Assembly: GCA_001303585.1 (NCBI GenBank)
Contig: LJTT01000034.1
Span: 1 to 64,000 of the forward strand
Reading direction: 5' to 3'
DNA length: 64,000 nucleotides
Origin: Betaproteobacteria bacterium SG8_41
GTDB lineage: Bacteria; Pseudomonadota; Gammaproteobacteria; Burkholderiales; SG8-41
Below are positions 25,377 to 35,403 of this stretch, in pieces. Numbering within the stretch: position 1 is the stretch's first letter; every line of letters begins with the position of its first letter. Both the position numbers and the translations under genes were made by a program. The notes beneath the pieces were generated by a model that worked only from the letters and a program-made list of their open reading frames with translations, was not told the origin of the DNA and made no database searches.

Positions 25377-25970
25377 ATGCCTCGACTTGCACCGCTGCCA
25401 AGAGACACGAACCCGGAACTTGCCGAAGCGTTCCAGGCGTATGTGAAATCGCTCGGCTTCGTGCCGAACAGCGTGCTGATCATGCAGCGCCGGCCGAAAC
25501 TGGTGAAGGCACTGGCGCAGCTCGCCTCGGCGATCTGGGATCCGCAAAGCGAGGTGCCGGTCAGCTTCAAGCGCCTCCTCGCCTACATGGCAAGCAAGAC
25601 GCACGGCTGCCACTACTGAATGGCGCACACCGCCGGGGCGTCGCTCCGACTTGGCATACCCGCAGACAAGCTCGATGCGGTGTGGGAGTTCCGCACGAGC
25701 CCCCTCTTCACTGACGCGGAGCGCGTCGCGCTCGAGTTTGCTATCGCGGCCGCCGCGGTTCCGAACGATGTCACCGACGAGCTGTTCCAGCAGATGAAGC
25801 GGCATTGGTCCGAAGGCCAGATCGTGGAGATCGCGGCCGTCGTATCCCTGTTCGGGTTCATGAACCGCTGGAACGACTCCATGGCGACGCCGCTCGAAGA
25901 GGAGCCGATCGAAGTCGGCGAGAAACACCTCGCGCAGCACGGGTGGGATGTCGGCAAGCATGCCGGCTGA
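25377..25970 (+). CDS. Selenocysteine-containing AhpD/carboxymuconolactone-decarboxylase-like protein, copy 2
   Basis: Tandem paralogue, 47 bp downstream of copy 1 and on the same strand, so probably one operon. With TGA 25617-25619 read as selenocysteine (residue 81) it encodes 197 residues. It starts MPRLAPLPRDTNPELAEAF, continues SLGFVPNSVLIMQRRPKLV, then HGCHY-U-MAHTAGASL, NDVTDELFQQMKRHW and GFMNRWNDSMATPLEEEP. An AAAAGGAG site precedes the ATG. The sequence just after TGA is identical to copy 1 for about 30 bases although the genes differ elsewhere. Ordinary gene finders would split both genes at TGA, because an ATG follows it directly. Confidence 0.85.
25632..25650 (+). promoter_or_regulatory. 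Candidate bacterial SECIS hairpin, copy 2
   Basis: Same stem and GUC loop as copy 1, at the same 21-base distance from TGA, but with one C-A mismatch near the stem base (CGGGGC pairs with GCTCCG). Conservation of the loop and upper stem supports a recoding signal. Confidence 0.55.
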
Positions 25971-26093
25971 GAGCCGTGAATCGTAAACCGCGAATCGTGA
26001 ATCGAGACGCCTTCTCCTTGCCATCTTGGTATTGCACTCTCAGCGCATTCTCATTTTTGGAATAATCCTGAGAATCAGAAGAATCGGGGAGAC

Positions 26094-27206
26094 ATGTACA
26101 ACATTGCGGTGCTTGCCGGCGACGGGATCGGCGTCGAGGTCATGGCAGCGGCGAAGGAGGCGCTGAACGCCGCATGCCGGCGCGCAGGCGGCCCGCGCCT
26201 CGCGTTCAGCGATTATCCGGCGGGCGCGTTGGCTTACCAGCAGACCGGAACCGCGCTGCCGGACGAAACAATCCGTGCGTGCGAGCAGGCAGACGCGATC
26301 CTGCTCGGCGCGATGGGGCTGCCCCACATCCGCTACAGGGATGGAACCGAGATCTCCCCGCAGCTCGACCTGCGCGAACATCTCGAGCTCTATGCGGGGG
26401 TGCGCCCGATCCAGCCGCTCAAAGGGCTGGCCTCCCGGCTTGCCGATCCGCGCGCGGCGAACATCGATTTCGTGCTGGTGCGCGAGCAGACCGAGGGGCT
26501 GTTCTTCGAGCGCAGGAAAACGCAAATCGAGGACGACGCTGAAGCGCGTGACGCCATGGTGATCACCCGCAAGGGCAGCGAACGCGTTTTCGACTTTGCG
26601 TTCCGTCTGGCGCAACGAAGGAAGGCGCGCGGCCGGCGGGGACGGGTGACCTGTGTGGACAAGGCCAACGTTCTCGGCTCGATGGCGTTTTTCCGGCGCA
26701 TATTCGAGGAGCGCGCGAGGCATTTCGAGGACATCACGGCCGACAGCGCGTACGTGGACGCGATGGCGCTCAATCTCGTCATGAAGCCCTGGGACTACGA
26801 CGTGCTGGTGACGGAGAACCTGTTCGGCGACATTCTCTCGGACCTGAGCGCGGGGCTCGTCGGCGGCATGGGGATGGCGCCGTCGGGCGATATCGGGGAC
26901 AAGCACGCGCTGTTCCAGCCGGCGCATGGCTCGGCGCCGGATATCGCCGGCACCGGGCGCGCCAATCCGACCGCGATGTTGTTGTCGGCGGCGATGATGC
27001 TGGAATGGCTCGGCGACCGTCACGGCGACGCGGCGGCGCGCAGCGCAGCCGCGTTGCTGCATGGTGCTATCGGGCGGGCCTTTGCCGAAGGACGGGCGCT
27101 GCCCTACGAATTCGGCGGCACCAGCAGCACGGCGGACATTACCCGTGCTGTGATCGCGTCACTTGCAACTGATGACGCGACGGCTGCGGGCGCTCGAAAA
27201 GGGTGA
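26094..27206 (+). CDS. Isocitrate/isopropylmalate dehydrogenase-family protein
   Basis: A beta-decarboxylating dehydrogenase of 370 residues. NAD-binding and metal motifs are present: VLAGDGIGVEVMAAAKEAL, AILLGAMGLPHIRY, FVLVREQTEGLFFERRK, VDKANVLGSMAFFRRIF, DVLVTENLFGDILSDLSAGL and HGSAPDIAGTGRANPTAMLL. It differs from housekeeping LeuB at the substrate loop (REHLELYAGVRPIQPL), so tartrate, homoisocitrate or another 3-substituted malate may be its substrate. It is not near leuC/leuD. A GGGGAGA site precedes the ATG. Confidence 0.85.
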   Translation: MYNIAVLAGDGIGVEVMAAAKEALNAACRRAGGPRLAFSDYPAGALAYQQTGTALPDETIRACEQADAILLGAMGLPHIRYRDGTEISPQLDLREHLELYAGVRPIQPLKGLASRLADPRAANIDFVLVREQTEGLFFERRKTQIEDDAEARDAMVITRKGSERVFDFAFRLAQRRKARGRRGRVTCVDKANVLGSMAFFRRIFEERARHFEDITADSAYVDAMALNLVMKPWDYDVLVTENLFGDILSDLSAGLVGGMGMAPSGDIGDKHALFQPAHGSAPDIAGTGRANPTAMLLSAAMMLEWLGDRHGDAAARSAAALLHGAIGRAFAEGRALPYEFGGTSSTADITRAVIASLATDDATAAGARKG

Positions 27207-27345
27207 TGAGTAATGGTGATGAGGTGATGGTGATGAATGATGGTGATGGAAAAGCATCTTAGGAAAGCCCCGGCACGCATTGCCGGCACCTATCACTATT
27301 TTTCATCACCCGTTCTCATCACCCGTTCTCATCACCAGCAAGTCT
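27202..27345. repeat. GGTGATGA arrays in opposite orientations
   Basis: Short GGTGATGAG/GGTGATGG units run at 27202-27250, and the opposite strand units (CATCACCCGTTCTCATCACC) at 27303-27337. Together they could fold into a large imperfect hairpin between the dehydrogenase and the convergent glycine-zipper gene. Similar arrays occur near 34340, 56980 and 58131. Confidence 0.8.
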
Positions 27346-27346
27346 T

Positions 27347-27940
27347 TCAGCTGATGATCTGCCAGGTGCCGTCCCCGGTCTGGCAGGCCTGGCCTTTTCC
27401 GGTCTCGCTGCGGCCGCCGTGCGTCGTCCTCAGATTGAATTCGCGACACGGGTGTCCGCTGCGCGCAAACCCTCTGATCGGTGTGAGGAGATAGGTCGTG
27501 CCGGTGTCCGGGTTGGACCACCGGACGCGCCGGTTGTCGCCGGCCAGCTCGAGCGCGTGGCCCATGCAGGCGCGGTCCGCATTGTCGAGATCACGACCGA
27601 TCTGGGCGCCGATCACCGCGCCCGCAACCGTGCCGATCACGATCGCGACGTCGCGGCCGCTGCCCTTCCCGATCTGCGAGCCAACGGCACCGCCCACGAC
27701 GCCGCCTACCGCGGCACCCACGGCCTCGCGATTGCATTGACCTTGCACGACGCCATAATCCTTGTCCCACCGCCTGCCGCTGTAACCGGTGTAATACGGG
27801 TCGTTTTTCTTGCGCCAGCCGTGCGCGGGCGCCCAGGGCGGCGGATCGCCGTAGACGTTAACGGGCAGCACCACAGCCAGCGCAGCCGCAGCCAATGTAG
27901 CGGCCGCCACAAAACCCTTAACCGATATCGGGGCGCTCAT
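27347..27940 (-). CDS. Glycine-zipper outer-surface protein (17-kDa-antigen-like)
   Basis: A 197-residue exported protein. The signal sequence (FVAAATLAAAALAVVLPVNVYG) is followed by an aromatic segment (PPPWAPAHGWRKKND), then a glycine-zipper hairpin (EAVGAAVGGVVGGAVGSQIG and VIGTVAGAVIGAQIG) typical of Rickettsia 17-kDa surface antigen-like proteins, and a C-terminal globular domain with two cysteines. GGAGG precedes the ATG. It is probably an envelope structural or stress protein. Confidence 0.85.
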   Translation of the reverse strand: MSAPISVKGFVAAATLAAAALAVVLPVNVYGDPPPWAPAHGWRKKNDPYYTGYSGRRWDKDYGVVQGQCNREAVGAAVGGVVGGAVGSQIGKGSGRDVAIVIGTVAGAVIGAQIGRDLDNADRACMGHALELAGDNRRVRWSNPDTGTTYLLTPIRGFARSGHPCREFNLRTTHGGRSETGKGQACQTGDGTWQIIS

Positions 27941-28249
27941 GCGTAGCCTCCAAAATGAACTTCGCTAGTGAAATCATAAGGCATTGAACCGCCTGTTTTT
28001 ATCTGCGGGTCGGGAAGCTTTGACTACCCGTGACAAGCGGCACGTTTTCCGTGTTGCGTGAATGCCTCACGGGTTCATCCGCCGTGGCATTTGTCTCGCT
28101 CCGCGGTATTCTTTATCGGCCGGAGGGAGGCGCGCCGGAGGACAATAACGGACCGGGAAGACGACCAAGAACCGGCCCCGGTGCAGGCCGCAGATGGAGC
28201 GTTTCGCGCGTCGTGGGAACGACCAGAAACGCGAGTGGGGGAGAAGTCG

Positions 28250-28843
28250 ATGAAGGCGAAATGCTCTCTGGGAATGATTGCGCGGGACGATCCGGGTGCG
28301 CGCCGCGAAACCGGGATTTGGAGAACGGGACGATGCGCTTTGCTTGCCGTGGCCGTCCTGATGCTTGTCATTGTCCCCGGCGCCCCGCTCCATGCGCAAA
28401 GCCGGGCGGATCGTGCGAAGCCGGGGGAGTCCGATGCCCCGAAGGTAGATCCCGTCATGGAGCGCGCGTTCAAGATGGCGCGCGCGAGTCTCGACGAGTT
28501 CCTCGAGCTCGCGCGGATCCCGCCGCCTCATCTTCGCGGTTTCGCGCTCAAGGTCGGCATCAGCGAGGGGCCGGACATCGTCGAGTACTTCTGGATCAAT
28601 GACTTTATCCAGAGCGGCGAATTGTTCTCTGGGAAGATAAACAATCGCCCCCTGCTCGTAAAACGCGTGCGCTCCGGGCAGGTCTACGAGTTCCAGCGAG
28701 GGGACATCGTGGACTGGACTTACATCGACATGGAGACGCGCACGGTACACGGCAACTTCACCGCCTGCGCGCTGCTGGCCCGAAAGCCGGCCGATGTTGC
28801 CGCCGAGCTGCGCCGGAAATTCGGGCTGGACTGCAGCATCTGA
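28250..28843 (+). CDS. Secreted DUF2314-domain protein
   Basis: Chosen start is ATG 28250 with a GGGGGAGA site, giving 197 residues; earlier in-frame starts have no ribosome-binding site. An internal hydrophobic stretch (ALLAVAVLMLVIVPGAPLHA) acts as a long-n-region signal sequence. The DUF2314 domain follows: FALKVGISEGPDIVEYFWIN, GELFSGKINNRPLLVKRVRSG and GDIVDWTYIDMETRTVHGNF. The domain binds no known ligand. Function unknown. Confidence 0.8.
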   Translation: MKAKCSLGMIARDDPGARRETGIWRTGRCALLAVAVLMLVIVPGAPLHAQSRADRAKPGESDAPKVDPVMERAFKMARASLDEFLELARIPPPHLRGFALKVGISEGPDIVEYFWINDFIQSGELFSGKINNRPLLVKRVRSGQVYEFQRGDIVDWTYIDMETRTVHGNFTACALLARKPADVAAELRRKFGLDCSI

Positions 28844-29206
28844 GCGGCTGTCGCAGGAACGGGCGTTCGAACGCGCCGCGCGCTACGGCCGGAAACCCGT
28901 CGTCGTCGCCTGGTCCCCAATGCTCGTTTACCTGCCGCCGCGGCTGCGCACGCCGTATTTCGTGCGGTAGTGCTTCGAAAGCACCTTGCGCGTCTGCGCC
29001 GAAAGGCGCGGATTCGCCGCCGGCGCAGGAATCGTCGCTTCTCCGTGCTTCCGGGGTGTCGGTTTATTTCCCGCCTTGGGTGAGCGTGAGCGCATTGGCG
29101 GCGAATCCACTGTTCAACATTCAAGGTTCAAAGTCGTATTGCAAAACATTGAACCCGGAACATTGAACCCCGAACACTGAACCGGGAACGCGGAACGGCA
29201 GCGGTG
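28844..29206. other. Spacer with GAACCC-type repeats, no firm gene
   Basis: A 60-codon lysine/arginine-rich open frame on the minus strand (28928-29110) has no recognisable homologue or clear ribosome-binding site and is left unannotated. From 29111 to 29190 the spacer consists of decayed seven-base units such as TTGAACC and CGGAACA, related to the heptamer arrays elsewhere. Confidence 0.5.
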
Positions 29207-32059
29207 TCAGCCGCAGGCCCCGATCGCCCCGCACGCCGTGCAGAACTCGCACCCGTCCTTGTGAATGACCGCCGCGTTGCCGCACTCCTTGCAGCGCTTG
29301 CCGTAGAGCACGCGGAAGGTGGGCTGGGCGCGCGCCTCACCGCGATCGTCCTCGGGGATCTCCAGCACGCCCATCTCGTTCACCGGGTAGCCGCGCTCGT
29401 CGAGCACGCCAAGCATCGCATAGCGATGGATGATGAGCCTTGCGACATAGGCGACGGTGCTCGGGAAGTTTTGCTGCTTCTGCTCTCCCGGGATGCGCGC
29501 CATGAAGTCGCCGAGCGGCTCGGAGTAGTTGAGGAGCTTCCTCAGCTTCATGCCGATCCACGCCGGGTCGATCACGCGCATATCGAGCGATAGCAGCTTG
29601 CACACGCCGTCGAGCGCGCGCGGATATTCGCCCGCCATCCACACGGAATAGGGCCGGCGCTGATCGCCCTTCAGCATCAGCTCCTTCACGATGAGCACGA
29701 AGTCGTCACCCGCGCCGGGGTTGTGCACGTCCACCGTCCACGACATCGTGCCGTCGGTGCCGGTCTTGGGTTCTTTGCGCGCAAAAAGCGCATCGAGCAC
29801 CGGTGATTTGCCGTCCTGCTTGGCAAGCGCGCCCAGCTGATCGACGCGGTAGCGCACGATGCGCGCGAATGCGGCCACCATGCTCGGCACCGGCCGGACC
29901 TCTCCGTCGGGCGGCATCGGACAATCGAACGCATCGTCGCCCGAGGTGCGCGCCAGCATGTCGAGCTTCATGCGCAGCCACGCCCTGTCCTGCGCGCGCA
30001 TGTCCATCGAAAGCGTCTTTGCCACCGCCCCCAGGCCGCGCGGCTGCTCGGCGCCGTTGACCCAGACTTCGAAGGGGTGCGGCTCGCCGTTGTCGACGTG
30101 GCCGACGAAGATCGCGAACTCGCCAAAGGGTGACTCCACCATGTAGGTCCACGACAGGTTGCCGCCCGGGAGCTTCGGCCGTCCCGGCCAGCGCAGGCTG
30201 GACAATGCCGGCTGGGGCGCGGCTTCCAGCCGGATACGCCGGTCTGCCGTCATGTCGAGGTCGCTCGGCTGCTCGGCTTCCGCCGAAGGCCCGAGCGACA
30301 GCACCGATCCCAGCACCGCGTTTGGCCGATAGGTGGTGATCCCCTTGAGTCCCGCTTTCCAGGCCTCGAAATACAGGTCCTTGAACTGGTCGTACGGGTA
30401 GTCTTCGGGGACGTTCACCGTCTTGCTGATGGCAGAATCCACGTACGGCGCAACGGCCGCGACCATGTGCATGTGGTCTAGCGCGGCGATATCCATCGCC
30501 GTGACGAACGCCTGGGGAAGCTGCTGCATGTCCCCCCCGAGGTGACGGTAGAGCCGCCAAGCGTGGTCCTCGACATCGTAGGTCTTCATCGAGCCGTCGG
30601 GCATGCGCTTCTTGCGCTGGTAGGTCCAGGAGTACGGGGGCTCCACGCCGTTCGAGGCGTTGTCCGCGAAAGCGAGGGAGATCGTGCCCGTGGGGGCGAT
30701 CGAGAGCAGGTGGCTGTTGCGGATGCCGTGCTTGCGGATCTCGGTCTTCAGCCGCTCGGGCAGCCGCGAGGCGAAACGGGGAGCGGCAAGATACTGCTCC
30801 GCATCGAGGACCGGAAATGCCCCTTTCTCCCGCGCGAGCTCGATGGAAGCGGCATACGCTTCATCGCGCATCGCCTCGGCGATCTTCGCCGCCATCCGGC
30901 GCGCCTCATCAGTGTCGTAGCGCAGGCCGAGCATGACGAGCGCGTCGCCGAGACCGGTGAAGCCCAGGCCCACGCGGCGCTTGGCGCGCGCCTCCGCGTG
31001 CTGCTGCTCGAGCGGCCAGACCGTCGCTTCGAGCACGTTGTCCAGCATGCGCACCGATGGCCGCACGACCTTGGCGAACGCGCTGAAATCGAAGCGCGCC
31101 TTGGCGCCGAAGGCTTCGCGCACGAAGGGCGTCAGATTGATCGAGCCAAGGCAGCAGCAGCCGTAAGACGGAAGCGGTTGCTCTCCGCATGGGTTGGTCG
31201 ACTCGATCGTCTCGCAGTAGGAAAGATTGTTATCGTTGTTCGCGCGGTCTACGAAGAACACCCCCGGCTCCGCGTGGTCGTAGGTGGACTCCATGATCTG
31301 CTGCCACAGCTCGCGCGCCTGGATCTTGCGGTAGACCCAGAGGCCGTCGGCGCGCTGGTAGGGGGTGCCCTCGGCATCGGCGCCCGGCGGCGACTTGTGG
31401 ACGAGCTCCCACTCGGAATCCTCGACGACTGCCCGCATGAAGGGGTCGGTGACCGCGACGCTGACGTTGAAGTTCTTGAGCTCGCCCTCGTCCTTCGCGT
31501 GGATGAAGTCCTCGATGTCGGGGTGGTCGCAGCGCAGAATACCCATCTGCGCGCCGCGCCGCGCGCCGGCCGACTCGACCGTCTCGCAGCTCTTGTCGAA
31601 GACGCGCATGTACGAGACCGGACCGCTCGCGGAGCTGTCGGTGCCGCGCACCTTCGCGCCGCGCGGTCGGATCGAGGAAAAGTCGTAGCCCACGCCGCCG
31701 CCGCGGCGCATGGTCTCCGCCGACTCCATGAGCGCGACATAGATCCCGGGCTTGCCGTCCACGGTTTCCGAGACCGAATCGCCCACCGGCTGCACGAAGC
31801 AGTTGATGAGGGTCGCCGCCAGCTGCGTGCCGGCGGCGGAATTGACGCGGCCGCCAGGGATGAAACCTCTCTCGAGCGCTTCGTAGAACACCGGTTCCCA
31901 ATGCGCGGGATCCTTCTCGACGGCCGCGAGCGCGTGGGCTACCCGTCGGCGCACGTCCTCGACGTTGCGTTCCTCTGCCTTGGCGTATTTTTCGAGCAGC
32001 ACGTCGAGGGTGACTTGCTGCGGAGGCAATGCAAATTGGGTGTCGTTGAGCTTCATCAT
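29207..32059 (-). CDS. nrdJ: Adenosylcobalamin-dependent (class II) ribonucleotide reductase
   Basis: Makes deoxynucleotides with or without oxygen, using vitamin B12. The 950 residues include [33 protein letters not shown] [18 protein letters not shown], the [20 protein letters not shown] catalytic-site loop and [20 protein letters not shown]. Two TSCPD domains follow (around residues 620-740 and 770-890). A zinc-ribbon tail [18 protein letters not shown] and [11 protein letters not shown] ends the protein. A GGGAG site lies before two consecutive ATGs. No cobalamin riboswitch was recognised upstream, but an FNR-like box lies 100 bp before the start, suiting low-oxygen expression. Confidence 0.95.
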   Translation of the reverse strand: MMKLNDTQFALPPQQVTLDVLLEKYAKAEERNVEDVRRRVAHALAAVEKDPAHWEPVFYEALERGFIPGGRVNSAAGTQLAATLINCFVQPVGDSVSETVDGKPGIYVALMESAETMRRGGGVGYDFSSIRPRGAKVRGTDSSASGPVSYMRVFDKSCETVESAGARRGAQMGILRCDHPDIEDFIHAKDEGELKNFNVSVAVTDPFMRAVVEDSEWELVHKSPPGADAEGTPYQRADGLWVYRKIQARELWQQIMESTYDHAEPGVFFVDRANNDNNLSYCETIESTNPCGEQPLPSYGCCCLGSINLTPFVREAFGAKARFDFSAFAKVVRPSVRMLDNVLEATVWPLEQQHAEARAKRRVGLGFTGLGDALVMLGLRYDTDEARRMAAKIAEAMRDEAYAASIELAREKGAFPVLDAEQYLAAPRFASRLPERLKTEIRKHGIRNSHLLSIAPTGTISLAFADNASNGVEPPYSWTYQRKKRMPDGSMKTYDVEDHAWRLYRHLGGDMQQLPQAFVTAMDIAALDHMHMVAAVAPYVDSAISKTVNVPEDYPYDQFKDLYFEAWKAGLKGITTYRPNAVLGSVLSLGPSAEAEQPSDLDMTADRRIRLEAAPQPALSSLRWPGRPKLPGGNLSWTYMVESPFGEFAIFVGHVDNGEPHPFEVWVNGAEQPRGLGAVAKTLSMDMRAQDRAWLRMKLDMLARTSGDDAFDCPMPPDGEVRPVPSMVAAFARIVRYRVDQLGALAKQDGKSPVLDALFARKEPKTGTDGTMSWTVDVHNPGAGDDFVLIVKELMLKGDQRRPYSVWMAGEYPRALDGVCKLLSLDMRVIDPAWIGMKLRKLLNYSEPLGDFMARIPGEQKQQNFPSTVAYVARLIIHRYAMLGVLDERGYPVNEMGVLEIPEDDRGEARAQPTFRVLYGKRCKECGNAAVIHKDGCEFCTACGAIGACG

Positions 32060-32158
32060 CTCCCGCCGATTAAGTTCGTGTGTAGCCGGGCTCCCGTGCG
32101 CACAAAATAGCCCACCCTCCCGACCGGAAGCAGTTTCTCAGGTTTTTCCGGTAGAACT

Positions 32159-32172
32159 TTGACCAAAATCAA
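32159..32172 (-). promoter_or_regulatory. FNR/ANR-like box upstream of nrdJ
   Basis: TTGACCAAAATCAA differs from TTGAT-N4-ATCAA at one of ten defined bases. It lies about 100 bp before nrdJ. Placement and the oxygen-independent role of NrdJ make an FNR-family site plausible. Confidence 0.5.
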
Positions 32173-32281
32173 GAAACAGATTCAACGAAGGCGGTGCCGT
32201 CAGGCAAGAGTACCATGCGCCGCCCCTTCGATGCGAGCGTCATTTGCTCGCCCCCGAAAACGGGGAGAAGCAGAAGCGAAC

Positions 32282-32302
32282 GGGGGCCGGGAGCCGGCCC
32301 CC
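32282..32302 (-). terminator. Hairpin after the helicase gene
   Basis: GGGGGCCGG and CCGGCCCCC form a perfect nine-base stem with a GAG loop, 7 bp past the helicase stop. The minus-strand sequence beyond it is pyrimidine-rich (GTTCGCTTCTGCTTCTCC) though not a pure T run. It separates the helicase from nrdJ. Confidence 0.65.
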
Positions 32303-32308
32303 AGCGGG

Positions 32309-33844
<1,536 letters not shown>

Positions 33845-34443
33845 GATGATCTCCTGAGTATCGACCTGGGAAGGCGCAAGCCCTCCAAACCGGTTCAGGC
33901 AGATGCAATTTCAGGCTGGGTGATTCGACAGTCCAGGATGGACCGTGAAACGACTGAGACGCTAACCGGGTGACGCGAAACAGAAACCTAGGCGCGAACT
34001 ATACACGAGTCCAGCCGCCGCGTCCGATTTATCTTCAGGGGCGCCGGCTGGGTCTGTTATCGGTGAGCGGCAAGCGGCCCGTAAATCGTAAATCGTGAAT
34101 GGGAAACCCAATTATTTAGCCGCAGATAAACGCAGATCTGCAAGACCGTAAAGCCTGGTGATTTCACCGCCGATGAACGCCGATTCAACAGCATTTACTT
34201 CTGCCTTCTGACTTTGGGAACCGCTGCAGATAATCGCCGATCGCAATCCTGAAACCAGTGACCATTGAACAGCCAGAAACCTGGTGATGGCAACGGAGGA
34301 CGGAGATCCCGGCGGTACGTGCTAATTTGTACATAGCCATTTCTCATCACTGTTATTCGTCACCATCTCTCATCACCATCTTGTTCCTCTGCATTCTCGG
34401 CGACTTGGCGGTTCCATGACGACCCGATTCTCTCAGCGAAGCG
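33845..34443. repeat. 599-bp spacer filled with repeats, no gene seen
   Basis: The region between the helicase and pirin genes has no supported open frame. It contains GTAAATC/GTGAATG heptamers (34081-34100), a TTTAGCCGCAGATAAACGCAG element (34115-34137), a decayed GCCGATGAACGCCGATTC copy (34163-34181) and CATCACCAT arrays (34342-34383). Families seen singly elsewhere are stacked together here. Confidence 0.7.
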
Positions 34444-35331
34444 TCAGTTCCTCGTGTCTTCGGGAAGGGGCATGAACTCCGTTTCGTCCGGCACCGCCGG
34501 GAAGCGCTGCTCGCGCCAGCGCTGCTTGGCTTCCTCCATCAATTCGCGCGAGCTGGCGACGAAGTTCCACCAGATGTGGCGGTTTCCATCCATGCGGGCG
34601 CCGCCGAAGAGCATGAGACGCGCAGGCGAAGCGGCCCTGATCTCGACCGTGCCGCCAGCAGGGAGCGTCGCGACGTGAAACGGGGCGATGACCGTGCCGT
34701 CGATGGTGATGTCGCCCGAGACAACGTAGATGCCGCGCTCTTCGTGCTCCGCCGGCAGGCCTAGCTTGCTGCCTGCGGCCAGGTCGGCCGCGACATACAG
34801 CGTATCGGAGAATACCGGCGTCGGCGCCCGCTCCCCGAAGGCGGTCCCGGCGATCACGCGCATTTCCAGCCCCTTTTCGGACAGGGTCGGAAGCGTCTTT
34901 TTCGGAAGATGGGTGAAAGAGGGCTGGGTCTGCTCGTCTTTGAGCGGCAACGCGACCCACGTCTGGATACCGTGCAGCGGCGACCCCGCAGCGCGGTTTT
35001 CCTGTGGGGAGCGCTCGGAGTGGACGATGCCGCTGCCGGCGGTCATCCAGTTGACGTCGCCCGGGTCGATGCGCTGCACGGTGCCCAGGCTGTCACGATG
35101 CAGGATGGATCCCTCGAAGAGATAGGTCACGGTGGCAAGCCCGATGTGCGGGTGGGGTCGCACATCGATGCCCCGTCCCGGCGGAAAGCGCGACGGTCCC
35201 ATGTGGTCGAAGAAGATGAACGATCCGATCATCTTTTGCGCAGGAGCGGGCAGCAGACGCCGAACCTCGAATCCGCCAAGGTCCTTGGTGTGTGGCTGGA
35301 GGATGGCTGGAGCAGCGGGCATTTTCTTCAA
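34444..35331 (-). CDS. Pirin-family bicupin protein
   Basis: Iron-binding bicupin; bacterial members have quercetinase or regulatory roles. The metal-ligand histidines appear in DVRPHPHIGLATVTYLFEG and GSGIVHSERSP. The N-terminal FIFFDHMGPSRFPPGRGIDV is the pirin signature. The second cupin includes GDITIDGTVIAPFHVATLP and LMLFGGARMDGNRHIWWNFV. Full length, 295 residues. A heptamer array lies directly upstream of its start, between it and uvrA. Confidence 0.93.
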   Translation of the reverse strand: MKKMPAAPAILQPHTKDLGGFEVRRLLPAPAQKMIGSFIFFDHMGPSRFPPGRGIDVRPHPHIGLATVTYLFEGSILHRDSLGTVQRIDPGDVNWMTAGSGIVHSERSPQENRAAGSPLHGIQTWVALPLKDEQTQPSFTHLPKKTLPTLSEKGLEMRVIAGTAFGERAPTPVFSDTLYVAADLAAGSKLGLPAEHEERGIYVVSGDITIDGTVIAPFHVATLPAGGTVEIRAASPARLMLFGGARMDGNRHIWWNFVASSRELMEEAKQRWREQRFPAVPDETEFMPLPEDTRN

Positions 35332-35335
35332 TCCC

Positions 35336-35391
35336 TTTGTCGTAAGTCGTGTAAGTCGTGTAAGTCGTAAGTCGTAAATCGTGAATCGTCA
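35336..35391. repeat. Heptamer array between pirin and uvrA
   Basis: About eight imperfect units such as GTCGTAA, GTCGTGT and ATCGTGA in tandem fill almost the whole spacer between the pirin start and the uvrA stop. It is the same family as the GAATCGT array at 49846. Confidence 0.85.
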
Positions 35392-35403
35392 GGTCTCGAT
35401 TGG

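Noticed and set aside
28928..29110. Sixty-codon basic open frame on the minus strand
   Set aside because: No ribosome-binding site, no recognisable homology; too weak to annotate.
32060..32308. Cobalamin riboswitch upstream of nrdJ
   Set aside because: No B12-box-like motif was found; only an FNR-like site and a hairpin are visible.
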